DNA of 5,217 nt from the NCBI GenBank assembly GCA_946538875.1, contig CAMNHD010000137.1, positions 1-5,217 of the forward strand. The letters run 5' to 3'. The notes below the pieces were generated by a model. That model worked only from the letters and a program-made list of their open reading frames with translations, made no database searches and was not told where the DNA came from. The DNA is from an uncultured Treponema sp. Its GTDB lineage: Bacteria; Spirochaetota; Spirochaetia; Treponematales; Treponemataceae. This document shows positions 1-5,217 of this stretch, one piece after another. Positions within the stretch are counted from its first letter, which is position 1. Each line of letters begins with the position of its first letter. The position numbers and the translations under genes are program-made.

Positions 1-1
1 C

Positions 2-556
2 CTCTCTGGTCTTATGTTCTGTCTTTCATACTTTCTGTGGGATATGCTTTCTGTGGGCTCGCTGTGCACGCTTCTGGGTCATGGTTGGGGCGCTCTTGTG
101 TATATCCTGCTCTTTCTCATTCTGCTGGCCAAGGTGTGCATGGGCGTCTCGCGTATAAGGTTCGGGATTTTGTTCTCATGCTCGCTTATTGTATTTGGTA
201 CTTTTGACCTTGCGTTTGTCCTGTTTGGCCCTGGGTTCGTTTCGGACGGGGAGATTGCGGCAAGCATGGGGTGGATTTACTGGCTTGGACTGGGACTGGG
301 ACTTCTTCCTGTCTGGTGGAGGCGCAGATATGCCCTGAGTGTGACTCCGGTGAGGCTTGGGGTTCATCTTGGCCTTGCGGCGGCTGGCCTTGTGCTTGTG
401 AGGCTGTTCTTCTGGTACCTGCCATGTGTCCCTGGATTTGCTATGAAGATGAATTATTACTTTCTGTTTCTGGTTCTTCCGCTTGTGATTACTGTGGGCT
501 TTGCTATGGTGCGTGCTGCAGGACGGAAGCAGAAGTGTGATTCCAGTATGGAATGA
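2..556 (+). CDS. Polytopic membrane protein of unknown function, probably 5'-partial
   Basis: I do not recognise the family. The reading frame is open to the left edge. The first Met codon, at 14, has no Shine-Dalgarno in the 13 visible bases, and the residues before it are also hydrophobic, so the true start probably lies outside the window. Counting from that Met, hydrophobic stretches lie at about 3-22 (weak), 25-45, 50-72, 84-102, 114-136 and 146-166. Basic clusters fall at 47-49 (RIR), 103-105 (RRR) and the C-terminal tail (RKQK), while the loop at 73-83 is acidic. By the positive-inside rule this fits six inner-membrane helices with the C-terminus in the cytoplasm. Aromatic residues and Gly are abundant, and no catalytic or transport motif is visible. 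It converges on the barrel gene and shares its terminator. The long open frames on the opposite strand here are low-complexity shadows. That this is a real gene is likely; its function is unknown. Confidence 0.68.
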   Translation, partial: LSGLMFCLSYFLWDMLSVGSLCTLLGHGWGALVYILLFLILLAKVCMGVSRIRFGILFSCSLIVFGTFDLAFVLFGPGFVSDGEIAASMGWIYWLGLGLGLLPVWWRRRYALSVTPVRLGVHLGLAAAGLVLVRLFFWYLPCVPGFAMKMNYYFLFLVLPLVITVGFAMVRAAGRKQKCDSSME

Positions 557-665
557 TTGTTCGGGCTTGCTTTTGTGAAAACTGGTTTGGCTTTTATTCC
601 TGCGGTTGGTAATGCCGTGCAGCACTGCAGCTTTGTGCCATGCGGCGAGTGTTTGTGATTGGATA

Positions 666-701
666 AAAAAAGGAGGCTTCTGTTTTGAAGTCTCCTTTTT
701 T
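666..701. terminator. Bidirectional Rho-independent terminator
   Basis: A 9-bp stem pairs 672-680 with 687-695, with one G-T wobble position and a 6-base loop (TGTTTT). It is flanked by an A run at 665-671 and a T run at 696-701, which can lengthen the stem. Read on the plus strand it ends in U's and can stop the membrane-protein transcript about 110 bases after its stop codon. Read on the minus strand it also ends in U's and lies 17 bases past the stop codon of the barrel gene. Its place between two convergent genes supports use from both sides. Confidence 0.88.
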
Positions 702-718
702 GTCTTGCGGATTATGGA

Positions 719-1204
719 TTAGAACCAGAATCTGAAACCGAAGTTGATTGGAACACCCCAGTAGAATCCTGTGCCTGCTCCGTTGAATCCAATCTGAACA
801 CCAGGCTGGAATGCAACCTGGAGATAAAGTTCAAGCGGATCGATTACAAAGATGTTCAGACCTGCGACCAGGCGTCCGGCTACGTAAAGGTCGTGGAGCT
901 GGTTGCCGTTAATATCGATTCCTACTGCAAGTCCCGGACCGTAATAGTAGTGGAGGATGCTTGCCAGGCGTGGGTTCTGAATCCACCAGTCAGCGGTGAG
1001 ACCAAGTCCAAAGTCTGAGTTCCACCAGTAGCCGTCAACTGCAAAGACGCATGGAGCTTCTGACACTTTGAATGTTACTGCTCCGCCTACACCGTGATTG
1101 ACAGTGTAACCGCCCTGGAGTCCAAGTGCTGCTGAAGCAAATGCTCCTGAAGCTGAACCTGCAACCAGAAGGGCTGCAAAAATTCCAAGAAATTTCTTGT
1201 TCAT
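719..1204 (-). CDS. Small exported protein, probable outer-membrane beta-barrel
   Basis: This encodes 161 residues. Residues 1-23 are a classic Sec signal peptide: MNKK, a hydrophobic core of Ala, Leu, Val, Ile and Phe, then AFA before SA, with likely cleavage at 23/24 or 25/26. There is no Cys near the site, so it is not a lipoprotein. The mature part of about 137 residues is rich in Gly and aromatics, with alternating hydrophobic stretches (for example 64-74, 92-98, 107-120, 124-139, 146-161), and it ends in RFWF. A C-terminal Phe is the usual signal for the outer-membrane assembly machinery. The length suits an 8-stranded barrel. The closing part (Gly-Arg-Leu, then LELYLQVAFQPGVQIGF, then an RFWF end) resembles the spirochaetal BAPKO_0422/DUF3996-type barrels, but that link is from memory and weak. 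The start is set by AAGGAG 6 bases upstream. It is transcribed alone from its own promoter. Confidence 0.78.
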   Translation of the reverse strand: MNKKFLGIFAALLVAGSASGAFASAALGLQGGYTVNHGVGGAVTFKVSEAPCVFAVDGYWWNSDFGLGLTADWWIQNPRLASILHYYYGPGLAVGIDINGNQLHDLYVAGRLVAGLNIFVIDPLELYLQVAFQPGVQIGFNGAGTGFYWGVPINFGFRFWF

Positions 1205-1210
1205 ATCTTA

Positions 1211-1216
1211 CTCCTT
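1211..1216 (-). promoter_or_regulatory. Ribosome binding site of the barrel gene
   Basis: Read on the minus strand this is AAGGAG, placed 6 bases before the ATG at 1204. This is near-ideal and fixes the start codon. Its first A is also the last base of the stem-loop just upstream. Confidence 0.8.
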
Positions 1217-1236
1217 AACGCTGAGTTTAAGCGTCA
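1216..1236 (-). promoter_or_regulatory. Small 5'-leader stem-loop before the barrel gene
   Basis: On the minus strand TGACGCT (1236-1230) pairs with AGCGTTA (1222-1216): seven pairs including one G-U, around a 7-base loop. It begins about two bases after the predicted transcription start near 1238 and ends on the first base of the Shine-Dalgarno, so it could protect the 5' end or modulate ribosome access. There is no U run after it, so it is not a terminator. The stem is short and its role is inferred. Confidence 0.4.
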
Positions 1237-1244
1237 TTTTAGAA

Positions 1245-1273
1245 ATTATAGACTAATTTACGGATTTAGTCTA
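1245..1273 (-). promoter_or_regulatory. Sigma70-type promoter of the barrel gene
   Basis: On the minus strand the -35 is TAGACT (1273-1268, 4 of 6 consensus bases), followed by a 17-base spacer and a perfect -10 TATAAT (1250-1245). The start of transcription is predicted near 1238, giving a leader of about 34 bases. Ideal spacing, the perfect -10 and the position directly before the gene make this convincing. Confidence 0.75.
1249..1273. repeat. Inverted repeat over the barrel promoter, candidate operator
   Basis: TAGACTAA at 1249-1256 is repeated exactly in inverted form as TTAGTCTA at 1266-1273, with a 9-base spacer (centre-to-centre distance 17 bases). One arm covers the -35 hexamer and the other enters the -10. 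That is the geometry of a dimeric repressor site, although no regulator gene lies nearby. No U run follows, so a terminator for rlmJ is unlikely. The symmetry is seen directly; operator function is inferred. Confidence 0.5.
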
Positions 1274-1325
1274 GTGTGGGGGATGGTTTTGTGGAAAGGC
1301 TTGGATCTTGCTGGAATACGCTGGT

Positions 1326-2198
1326 TTATGCAAGCACCCTCCTGTACCACTCCACGGCCTGCTGCATTTTTGTGGAAAGCTGCCAGGGCGGGTTTATTAT
1401 GAACATGCCGCTTCCGTAAAGGTGGCTTCCCTGTTCGGACTGTAGTTCCGGGGGAAGTGACTGTGGGTCGTGGAGAGCCAGCTCTATGCGGACTGTCTCT
1501 TTGGGGAGCAGCTGCATTTTCACAAAGTTTTCAAGGCCTGAAAGTAGCTGTGCGTTCAGGTTCCTGCGGCGCTGGAGAAGGGGATACCAAAGGGCGATGA
1601 CTGCCGTGTTCCACTTTCTGTGTGCTTCCTCTACTGCCTGCCTTACCTGTTGCCAGTCGGACTCGTCTTCATAGCTTGGGTCTATCAGGATAAGGCCGCG
1701 CTTTACCTGGGGAGGAACGAGCGCGCGTAGTTTTTTGTAGGCGTCTTCCTGATATATGCTCAGTTTTGCCTCTGAAGGTCTTGAGCAGTTGTCCAGCAGG
1801 GAGGCGTAGGCCTGGGGGTGCTTCTCGGTCAGGTGGATATGGTCCCCTTTCCGTGCAAAAAGGCGTTCCAGTTCAGGGCTACCGGCATATTTCCCCTGTT
1901 CAAGGTAGGGAGTTTCGGCCTGTATGTAGTCCCTTACTGCCTCCGGCATGGAGTCCATGACCTGTCTGTTTCCGTCCTGGAGCAGTGCAAAGACTTTCTG
2001 GATGCCGGCCGCCGCCTCTCCGGTCTTTAAGAGGCGCCCGTCGTTCAGGTTGAATAGTCCGGCACTTGCATGTGTGTCTATCACTGTGAACGGTTTGTCC
2101 TTTGCTGCAAGGCTTGTCAGGATGGCGCAGAGGCAGGTGTGCTTAAGCAGGTCTGCATGGTTTCCGGCGTGGTACTCGTGCTGGTAGGACAGTGCCAT
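1326..2198 (-). CDS. rlmJ: 23S rRNA (adenine(2030)-N6)-methyltransferase RlmJ
   Basis: This encodes 290 residues, close to the roughly 280 of the E. coli enzyme. RlmJ uses S-adenosylmethionine to methylate N6 of a single adenine (A2030 in E. coli numbering) of 23S rRNA before the large subunit is finished; it acts in the cytoplasm. Family landmarks are in order: the N-terminal YQHEYHAGNHADLLKH (5-20) typical of RlmJ, DTHASAG (41-47) for cofactor binding, GSP (106-108), the catalytic-site motif DPSY (173-176, where E. coli has DPPY), ALWYP (202-206) and GMFIINPPW (264-272). The start matches the family N-terminus. The ATG lies 2 bases after the nadE stop, with AGGGAG inside the nadE end about 11 bases upstream, so translation is probably coupled to nadE. 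No clear terminator follows in the 121 bases before the barrel gene. The DPSY variant keeps the Asp, first Pro and Tyr, so activity is likely. Confidence 0.93.
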   Translation of the reverse strand: MALSYQHEYHAGNHADLLKHTCLCAILTSLAAKDKPFTVIDTHASAGLFNLNDGRLLKTGEAAAGIQKVFALLQDGNRQVMDSMPEAVRDYIQAETPYLEQGKYAGSPELERLFARKGDHIHLTEKHPQAYASLLDNCSRPSEAKLSIYQEDAYKKLRALVPPQVKRGLILIDPSYEDESDWQQVRQAVEEAHRKWNTAVIALWYPLLQRRRNLNAQLLSGLENFVKMQLLPKETVRIELALHDPQSLPPELQSEQGSHLYGSGMFIINPPWQLSTKMQQAVEWYRRVLA

Positions 2199-2200
2199 TT

Positions 2201-4252
2201 CTAGTCGTTCTCCCTGATTGAATCAAGCTCATCAAGCCATAGCGAAGCGCTTGCGTCTGATGGCATTCTCCAGTCGCCGCGGGGTGAAAGGCTGACTGTA
2301 CCGACTTTTGCGCCGTCTGGCATACAATTGCGCTTGAACTGCTGGGTAAAGAATCTTCTGTAGAAGACTTTGAGCCATTTGAGTATTACGTCCTTGCCAT
2401 AAGTTTCTGCGTGTGCCTGGCATGCAAGGAAGTAAATCTTCTTTGGGGTGTAGCCACGGCGGAGCATATAATATAGAAAGAAATCGTGAAGTTCGTATGG
2501 CCCGACAAGTTCTTCGGTCTTCTGGCTGATTGTGTCACCCTGGCTGCCGTGGGTCGGCGGGAGCAGTTCCGGGCTTACCGGAGTGTCCAGTATATCTTTG
2601 AGCACTGCGCCAAGGCTTTTTTCTCCGTCTGCCACTGCCTTGTCTGCAAAATAGGAGACCAGGTAGCGGACGAGCGTCTTTGGTATGGAGGCGTTGACCC
2701 CGTACATGCTCATGTGGTCGCCGTTGTACGTGCACCAGCCCAGGGCCAGTTCGCTGAGGTCCCCGGTTCCTATGACCAGACCGTTTGTCTTGTTGGCCCA
2801 GTCCATGAGAATCTGTGTGCGTTCGCGTGCCTGACTGTTTTCGTAAGTGACGTCGTGTTTTTCAGGGTTCTGCCCGATGTCTGCAAAGTGCTGCATGACG
2901 GCTTTTTTGATGTCTATTTCGCTTAGTGTTGCGCCAAGGCTTTTGGCCAGGCTGCATGCGTTGGTATAGGTGCGGTTTGTGGTGCCGAAGCAGGGCATTG
3001 TTATTGCGCTTATCCCTGAACGCGGAAGGGAGCACTTGTCAAAGGCTAGGGCTGTGACAAGAAGTGCCAGGGTGGAGTCGAGACCTCCGCTCAGACCGAT
3101 TACCGCACTTTTGATGTGTGTGTGGCGCAGACGCCTGGCAAGTCCTTCTGCCTGCATTTCCACAACCTGCCGGCATCTTGTGCTGCGTGCACTGGTGTCA
3201 CTCGGTACAAACGGGTGCTGTGCGAGCGGCAAAATAAGCTTGGCGTCTGCTCCTGAACTGTGGGCTGAGCTGCCGTTGCTGAATCCTATGCTTGACTTTT
3301 CCGGTTCTGAGGCAAATACGTTGTCGCCAAGGTCTATATGCTCCACGTGGTAGTCGGAGCCGGCTGTGCTGAGCATTTCTTCTGCACATGCCTTGAATGA
3401 TGTGGTTCTGAGCCGTTCCTGCGTGAGCAGCTCAAGGTCTATGTCTGTTACTGTAAGTCTTGATTCCGGGGAAAAGAGTCCGCTTTCCGCAAGTACGGTT
3501 CCGTTCGCCGCGATGATGTTGTGTCCGCCGAAGACCATGTCGCTTGTGCTTTCGTCATGGCCTGCATCTGCATAAAGGTAGGCGCAGATGTTCTTGGCTG
3601 ACTGCGCGCTTACAAGGTTCCTGCGGTAGGCGGCTTTGCCGACGACTTCGTTGGAGGCGCTCAGGTTTGCGATTATGGTGGCACCGCAAAGGGCATGCTG
3701 TGTTGACGGCGAAAGCGGTACCCACAGGTCTTCGCAGATTTCCGTCGCGATTTTGATTGAAGGGTCGTCATTGTGCTCGATCAGCTGGGTTGTGCCGAAC
3801 GGAATGTCATCGTAGTCATTGTTGATTTTTATGAGTTCGTTGAGCTTTGATGTTGCGGGGGTGAAGTAACGGCGCTCGTAGAACTCACTGTAGTTCGGAA
3901 TGTTCATCTTTGGCACAATGGCCACAATCTTTCCCTTGTGAAGCCATGCGGCGCAGTTGTACAGGGCGTCGTAGAGCCTGAACGGAAGACCCACGGCAAA
4001 AAGCACATTTAGATGCTCTGTTTTCTTTGCGGTTTCAAGAAGAGCTTCCAGGGCTGACTGCTGGAGTGTCTGCTGAAGGAAGAGGTCGCCGCAGGTGTAG
4101 CCGGTAAGGCTGAGTTCAGGGAAGACAAGAACCTGGACGTGTGCGTTATGTGCTTCTTCCACGGTCTTTACAATCTGTTCTGCATTGTACCTGCAGTCTG
4201 CCACTGATAATGAAGGGCTTGCGCATGCTGCCCTGATGATTCCGTATTTCAT
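2201..4252 (-). CDS. nadE: Glutamine-dependent NAD+ synthetase
   Basis: This encodes 683 residues, the usual size of the two-domain bacterial enzyme (about 680). It catalyses the last step of NAD+ synthesis in the cytoplasm: deamido-NAD+, ATP and glutamine give NAD+, AMP, pyrophosphate and glutamate. The N-terminal glutaminase domain (about 1-290) is nitrilase-like, with the triad Glu46 (FPELSLTGY), Lys115 (VPKMNIPNY) and Cys173 (EICEDLW). A Ser-rich linker (about 315-335) leads to the synthetase domain (about 355-683), with the ATP-pyrophosphatase P-loop SGGLDST at 388-394, GTGDLSELALGW (495-506) and YGVNASIPKTLVRYL (517-531). I chose the ATG at 4252 because MKYGIIRAA is the normal family N-terminus. 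An upstream in-frame TTG at 4288 overlaps the -35 box and cannot be in the mRNA. There is no Shine-Dalgarno before the ATG (see the leaderless finding). It is the first gene of a nadE-rlmJ pair. Confidence 0.97.
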   Translation of the reverse strand: MKYGIIRAACASPSLSVADCRYNAEQIVKTVEEAHNAHVQVLVFPELSLTGYTCGDLFLQQTLQQSALEALLETAKKTEHLNVLFAVGLPFRLYDALYNCAAWLHKGKIVAIVPKMNIPNYSEFYERRYFTPATSKLNELIKINNDYDDIPFGTTQLIEHNDDPSIKIATEICEDLWVPLSPSTQHALCGATIIANLSASNEVVGKAAYRRNLVSAQSAKNICAYLYADAGHDESTSDMVFGGHNIIAANGTVLAESGLFSPESRLTVTDIDLELLTQERLRTTSFKACAEEMLSTAGSDYHVEHIDLGDNVFASEPEKSSIGFSNGSSAHSSGADAKLILPLAQHPFVPSDTSARSTRCRQVVEMQAEGLARRLRHTHIKSAVIGLSGGLDSTLALLVTALAFDKCSLPRSGISAITMPCFGTTNRTYTNACSLAKSLGATLSEIDIKKAVMQHFADIGQNPEKHDVTYENSQARERTQILMDWANKTNGLVIGTGDLSELALGWCTYNGDHMSMYGVNASIPKTLVRYLVSYFADKAVADGEKSLGAVLKDILDTPVSPELLPPTHGSQGDTISQKTEELVGPYELHDFFLYYMLRRGYTPKKIYFLACQAHAETYGKDVILKWLKVFYRRFFTQQFKRNCMPDGAKVGTVSLSPRGDWRMPSDASASLWLDELDSIREND

Positions 4253-4259
4253 AAAATAG

Positions 4260-4288
4260 ATTATATCTTCTTGCAAGGGTTTTATCAA
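4260..4288 (-). promoter_or_regulatory. Promoter of nadE-rlmJ, placed for a leaderless mRNA
   Basis: On the minus strand the -35 is TTGATA (4288-4283, 5 of 6), then a 17-base spacer, then a perfect TATAAT (4265-4260). Only seven bases (CTATTTT) separate the -10 from the nadE ATG, so transcription should begin at, or one base before, the A of the start codon. It overlaps the divergent lipoprotein promoter. Confidence 0.72.
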
Positions 4289-4299
4289 TGTGTTACAAT
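4271..4299 (+). promoter_or_regulatory. Promoter of the lipoprotein gene
   Basis: The -35 is TTGCAA (4271-4276, 4 of 6), followed by a 17-base spacer and the -10 TACAAT (4294-4299, 5 of 6). TG at 4291-4292 gives an extended -10. Transcription should start around 4305-4306, leaving a leader of about 85 bases. The -35 lies inside the spacer of the nadE promoter on the other strand, so the two sites cannot easily be occupied at once. Confidence 0.62.
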
Positions 4300-4310
4300 A
4301 TTAAAGCATA

Positions 4311-4344
4311 GGGTATTTTAGAAATTTGTATTTCTGAGAAACCC
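4311..4344 (+). promoter_or_regulatory. Long 5'-leader stem-loop before the lipoprotein gene
   Basis: Bases 4311-4325 pair with 4330-4344 around a TTGT loop. This gives a 15-position stem with a single A-A mismatch (4315/4340), two G-U pairs (4317/4338 and 4319/4336), and GGGT/ACCC closing the base. It starts about five bases after the predicted transcription start. The G-U pairs work only in RNA read from the plus strand, which fits this gene's leader rather than the nadE side. No U run follows, so it is not an intrinsic terminator. It may stabilise the mRNA or bind a regulator; that role is inferred. Confidence 0.6.
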
Positions 4345-4380
4345 GCAGTTATTAGGTATTTAAATAATTGTCTGATATAT

Positions 4381-4384
4381 GGAG
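4381..4384 (+). promoter_or_regulatory. Ribosome binding site of the lipoprotein gene
   Basis: GGAG stands 6 bases before the ATG at 4391, inside the purine run GGAGAAGGAA, and supports that start codon. Confidence 0.8.
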
Positions 4385-4390
4385 AAGGAA

Positions 4391-5217
4391 ATGAAAAAGA
4401 GTTTTATGATTTTTACCGCAGGCATAATGCTCGGCATTGGTCTCTTTGCTTCATGTGCGTCCACAAAAAAGGAGGATGTGCCGGAAGAAAAAGTGGTGGA
4501 AGAGGTTAAAACGGTTGAGGAGGAAAAACTGGTGCAGATTAAGGCCTTGTACGAGCAGGGCAAGTACCAGGAATCCGCCGATCTGGCACAGAAGCATGTT
4601 GACGAGGTGAACGAGTGGCTTGCAAAGGCTAAAAAGTCTGTGGTGACCCGGAAGGCACGCGCTGACATTGACCAGGGAAACTATGACCAGGCAATTTCCG
4701 ACTTGGAGACATATCTCAGCGAATATCCTGATGACGAGGATGCAAAGAAGCTTCTTGAAGAGGCAAAGCAGAAGAAGGCCGAGGAAGAGGCCAAGCGCGC
4801 CCATGATGAGAAGGTCAGGCAGATTCAGGACTTGATTGACCAGGGTAAGTATGACCAGGCAATCTCACAGGCAAATGCAATGCTCAAGGAAAATCCTGAT
4901 GACAAGGATGCCCAGTCGCTTAAGGATGAGGCTCAGTCAAAGAAGGAGCAGGCTGCACGCGAGGCGGCGGAAAAGGCCCGCAAGGACAAGATTGAGCAGA
5001 TACGCAAGCTTATCGACGACGGTAAGTATGACCAGGCAATCTCTCAGGCAAATGCCCTGCTTAAGTCTAACCCTGATGACGGAGAAGCCAAGTCCCTTAA
5101 GGATGAAGCCCAGTCCAAGAAGGATCAGGCAGCTGCAGAAGCCGCAAAGAAGGCTCGCCAGGGTAAGCTTGAGCAGATACGCACACTGATTGACAGCGGC
5201 AAGTACGACCAGGCAAT
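4391..5217 (+). CDS. Lipoprotein with TPR-like/coiled-coil tandem repeats, 3'-partial
   Basis: The frame is open for 275 codons and runs off the right edge. The N-terminus is a lipoprotein signal: MKKSF, a hydrophobic core, then L-F-A-S before Cys22. Phe at -3 is unusual for the enterobacterial lipobox but is tolerated in spirochaetes. Cys22 should be lipidated, anchoring the protein in the inner or outer membrane facing the periplasm or outside. A charged Glu/Lys/Val tether (26-46) follows. Next come repeats marked by GKY/GNY at Tyr58, 98, 154, 213 and 272, spaced 40, 56, 59 and 59. Each unit has a TPR-like helix pair (about xxLIDxGKYDQAISQANxLLKxNPDD) and an Ala/Lys/Glu/Gln-rich helix that may form a coiled coil. 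No enzymatic motif is visible. A scaffold or binding role in the envelope is likely but unproven. It is transcribed divergently from nadE. Open frames in other registers here are shadows of the repeats. Confidence 0.9.
   Translation, partial: MKKSFMIFTAGIMLGIGLFASCASTKKEDVPEEKVVEEVKTVEEEKLVQIKALYEQGKYQESADLAQKHVDEVNEWLAKAKKSVVTRKARADIDQGNYDQAISDLETYLSEYPDDEDAKKLLEEAKQKKAEEEAKRAHDEKVRQIQDLIDQGKYDQAISQANAMLKENPDDKDAQSLKDEAQSKKEQAAREAAEKARKDKIEQIRKLIDDGKYDQAISQANALLKSNPDDGEAKSLKDEAQSKKDQAAAEAAKKARQGKLEQIRTLIDSGKYDQA
4682..5217 (+). repeat. In-gene tandem repeats, 168-177 bp period
   Basis: Units begin at the Tyr codons at 4682, 4850, 5027 and 5204, so periods are 168, 177 and 177 bases. By hand comparison the 4850 and 5027 units differ at about 40 of 177 bases (about 77% identical) and 13 of 59 residues (about 78% identical), with many synonymous changes. 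The unit starting at 4682 is more diverged. The copies are therefore not a fresh duplication. The fourth copy is cut by the window end, so the copy number is unknown. Confidence 0.88.

Noticed and set aside
176..625. Long open frame on the minus strand opposite the membrane-protein gene (and a second at 186-425).
   Set aside because: The translations are Lys/Ser/Gln/Pro-rich low complexity, with no good ribosome binding site seen and no domain, as expected from the antisense of a Leu/Phe-rich membrane gene.
557..665. The 109-base gap after the membrane-protein gene, including a short TGCAG-CA-CTGCA symmetry near 617-628.
   Set aside because: The stem is five bases with a two-base loop, has no U run and no gene context. 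I see no RNA gene or other signal here before the terminator.
1249..1273. The inverted repeat read as an rlmJ terminator.
   Set aside because: The arms are AT-rich and only 8 bp with a 9-base loop, no U run follows on the minus strand, and the repeat coincides with promoter boxes.
2486..2926. A 146-residue plus-strand frame inside nadE.
   Set aside because: The opposite strand carries conserved NAD synthetase motifs across the whole stretch. This frame has no start signal and no recognisable domain.
4253..4288. N-terminal extension of NadE to an upstream in-frame TTG.
   Set aside because: The TTG is part of the -35 hexamer and lies upstream of the predicted transcript start. Family members begin at the MKYG-like sequence.
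4360..4804. Two minus-strand open frames opposite the lipoprotein start.
   Set aside because: These are antisense shadows: Ser/Phe/Leu-rich without a start signal, overlapping a well-supported gene and its leader.
4836..5189. Plus-strand open frame rich in Arg/Ser/Met within the lipoprotein gene.
   Set aside because: It is an out-of-register reading of the tandem repeats and stays open only because the repeat lacks stops in that frame. The lipoprotein frame has the signal peptide and ribosome binding site.

Overview
The window holds five protein-coding genes and looks chromosomal. I see no insertion sequence, phage gene, CRISPR array, tRNA or rRNA. It most likely comes from a Treponema-like spirochaete with roughly balanced base composition. 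The signs are a repeat-bearing lipoprotein with a loose, spirochaete-style lipobox (Phe at -3), a small Phe-terminated beta-barrel-like exported protein, and the overall gene style. This is inferred from protein character, not from a phylogenetic marker.

Layout. (1) Positions 2-556 (+): the 3' part of a gene for an unrecognised polytopic membrane protein that probably begins left of the window. (2) 666-701: a hairpin flanked by A and T runs that can terminate transcription from both sides, between convergent genes. (3) 719-1204 (-): a small secreted, probable outer-membrane beta-barrel protein. It has a clear promoter, an inverted repeat laid over that promoter, a small 5' stem-loop and a good ribosome binding site. 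(4) 1326-2198 (-) rlmJ (23S rRNA adenine-N6 methyltransferase) and 2201-4252 (-) nadE (glutamine-dependent NAD+ synthetase), only 2 nt apart and probably one nadE-rlmJ transcript. (5) 4253-4390: a compact divergent control region with two interleaved sigma70-type promoters. (6) 4391 to the window end (+): a lipoprotein gene whose product is built from 56-59-residue TPR-like/coiled-coil repeats; it runs off the right edge.

How the parts work together: nadE makes NAD+ from deamido-NAD+, and rlmJ modifies the large ribosomal RNA, so that pair is housekeeping. The two envelope genes (barrel and lipoprotein) are separately transcribed, and each appears to have a stem-loop close to its predicted mRNA 5' end. 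nadE shows the opposite arrangement: its predicted transcription start falls at or one base before its ATG, so its mRNA may be leaderless. No new multi-gene system is visible. The points most worth following up are the divergent promoter region with the leaderless nadE, the 15-bp 5'-leader hairpin of the lipoprotein gene, the inverted repeat over the barrel promoter, and the repeat lipoprotein itself.
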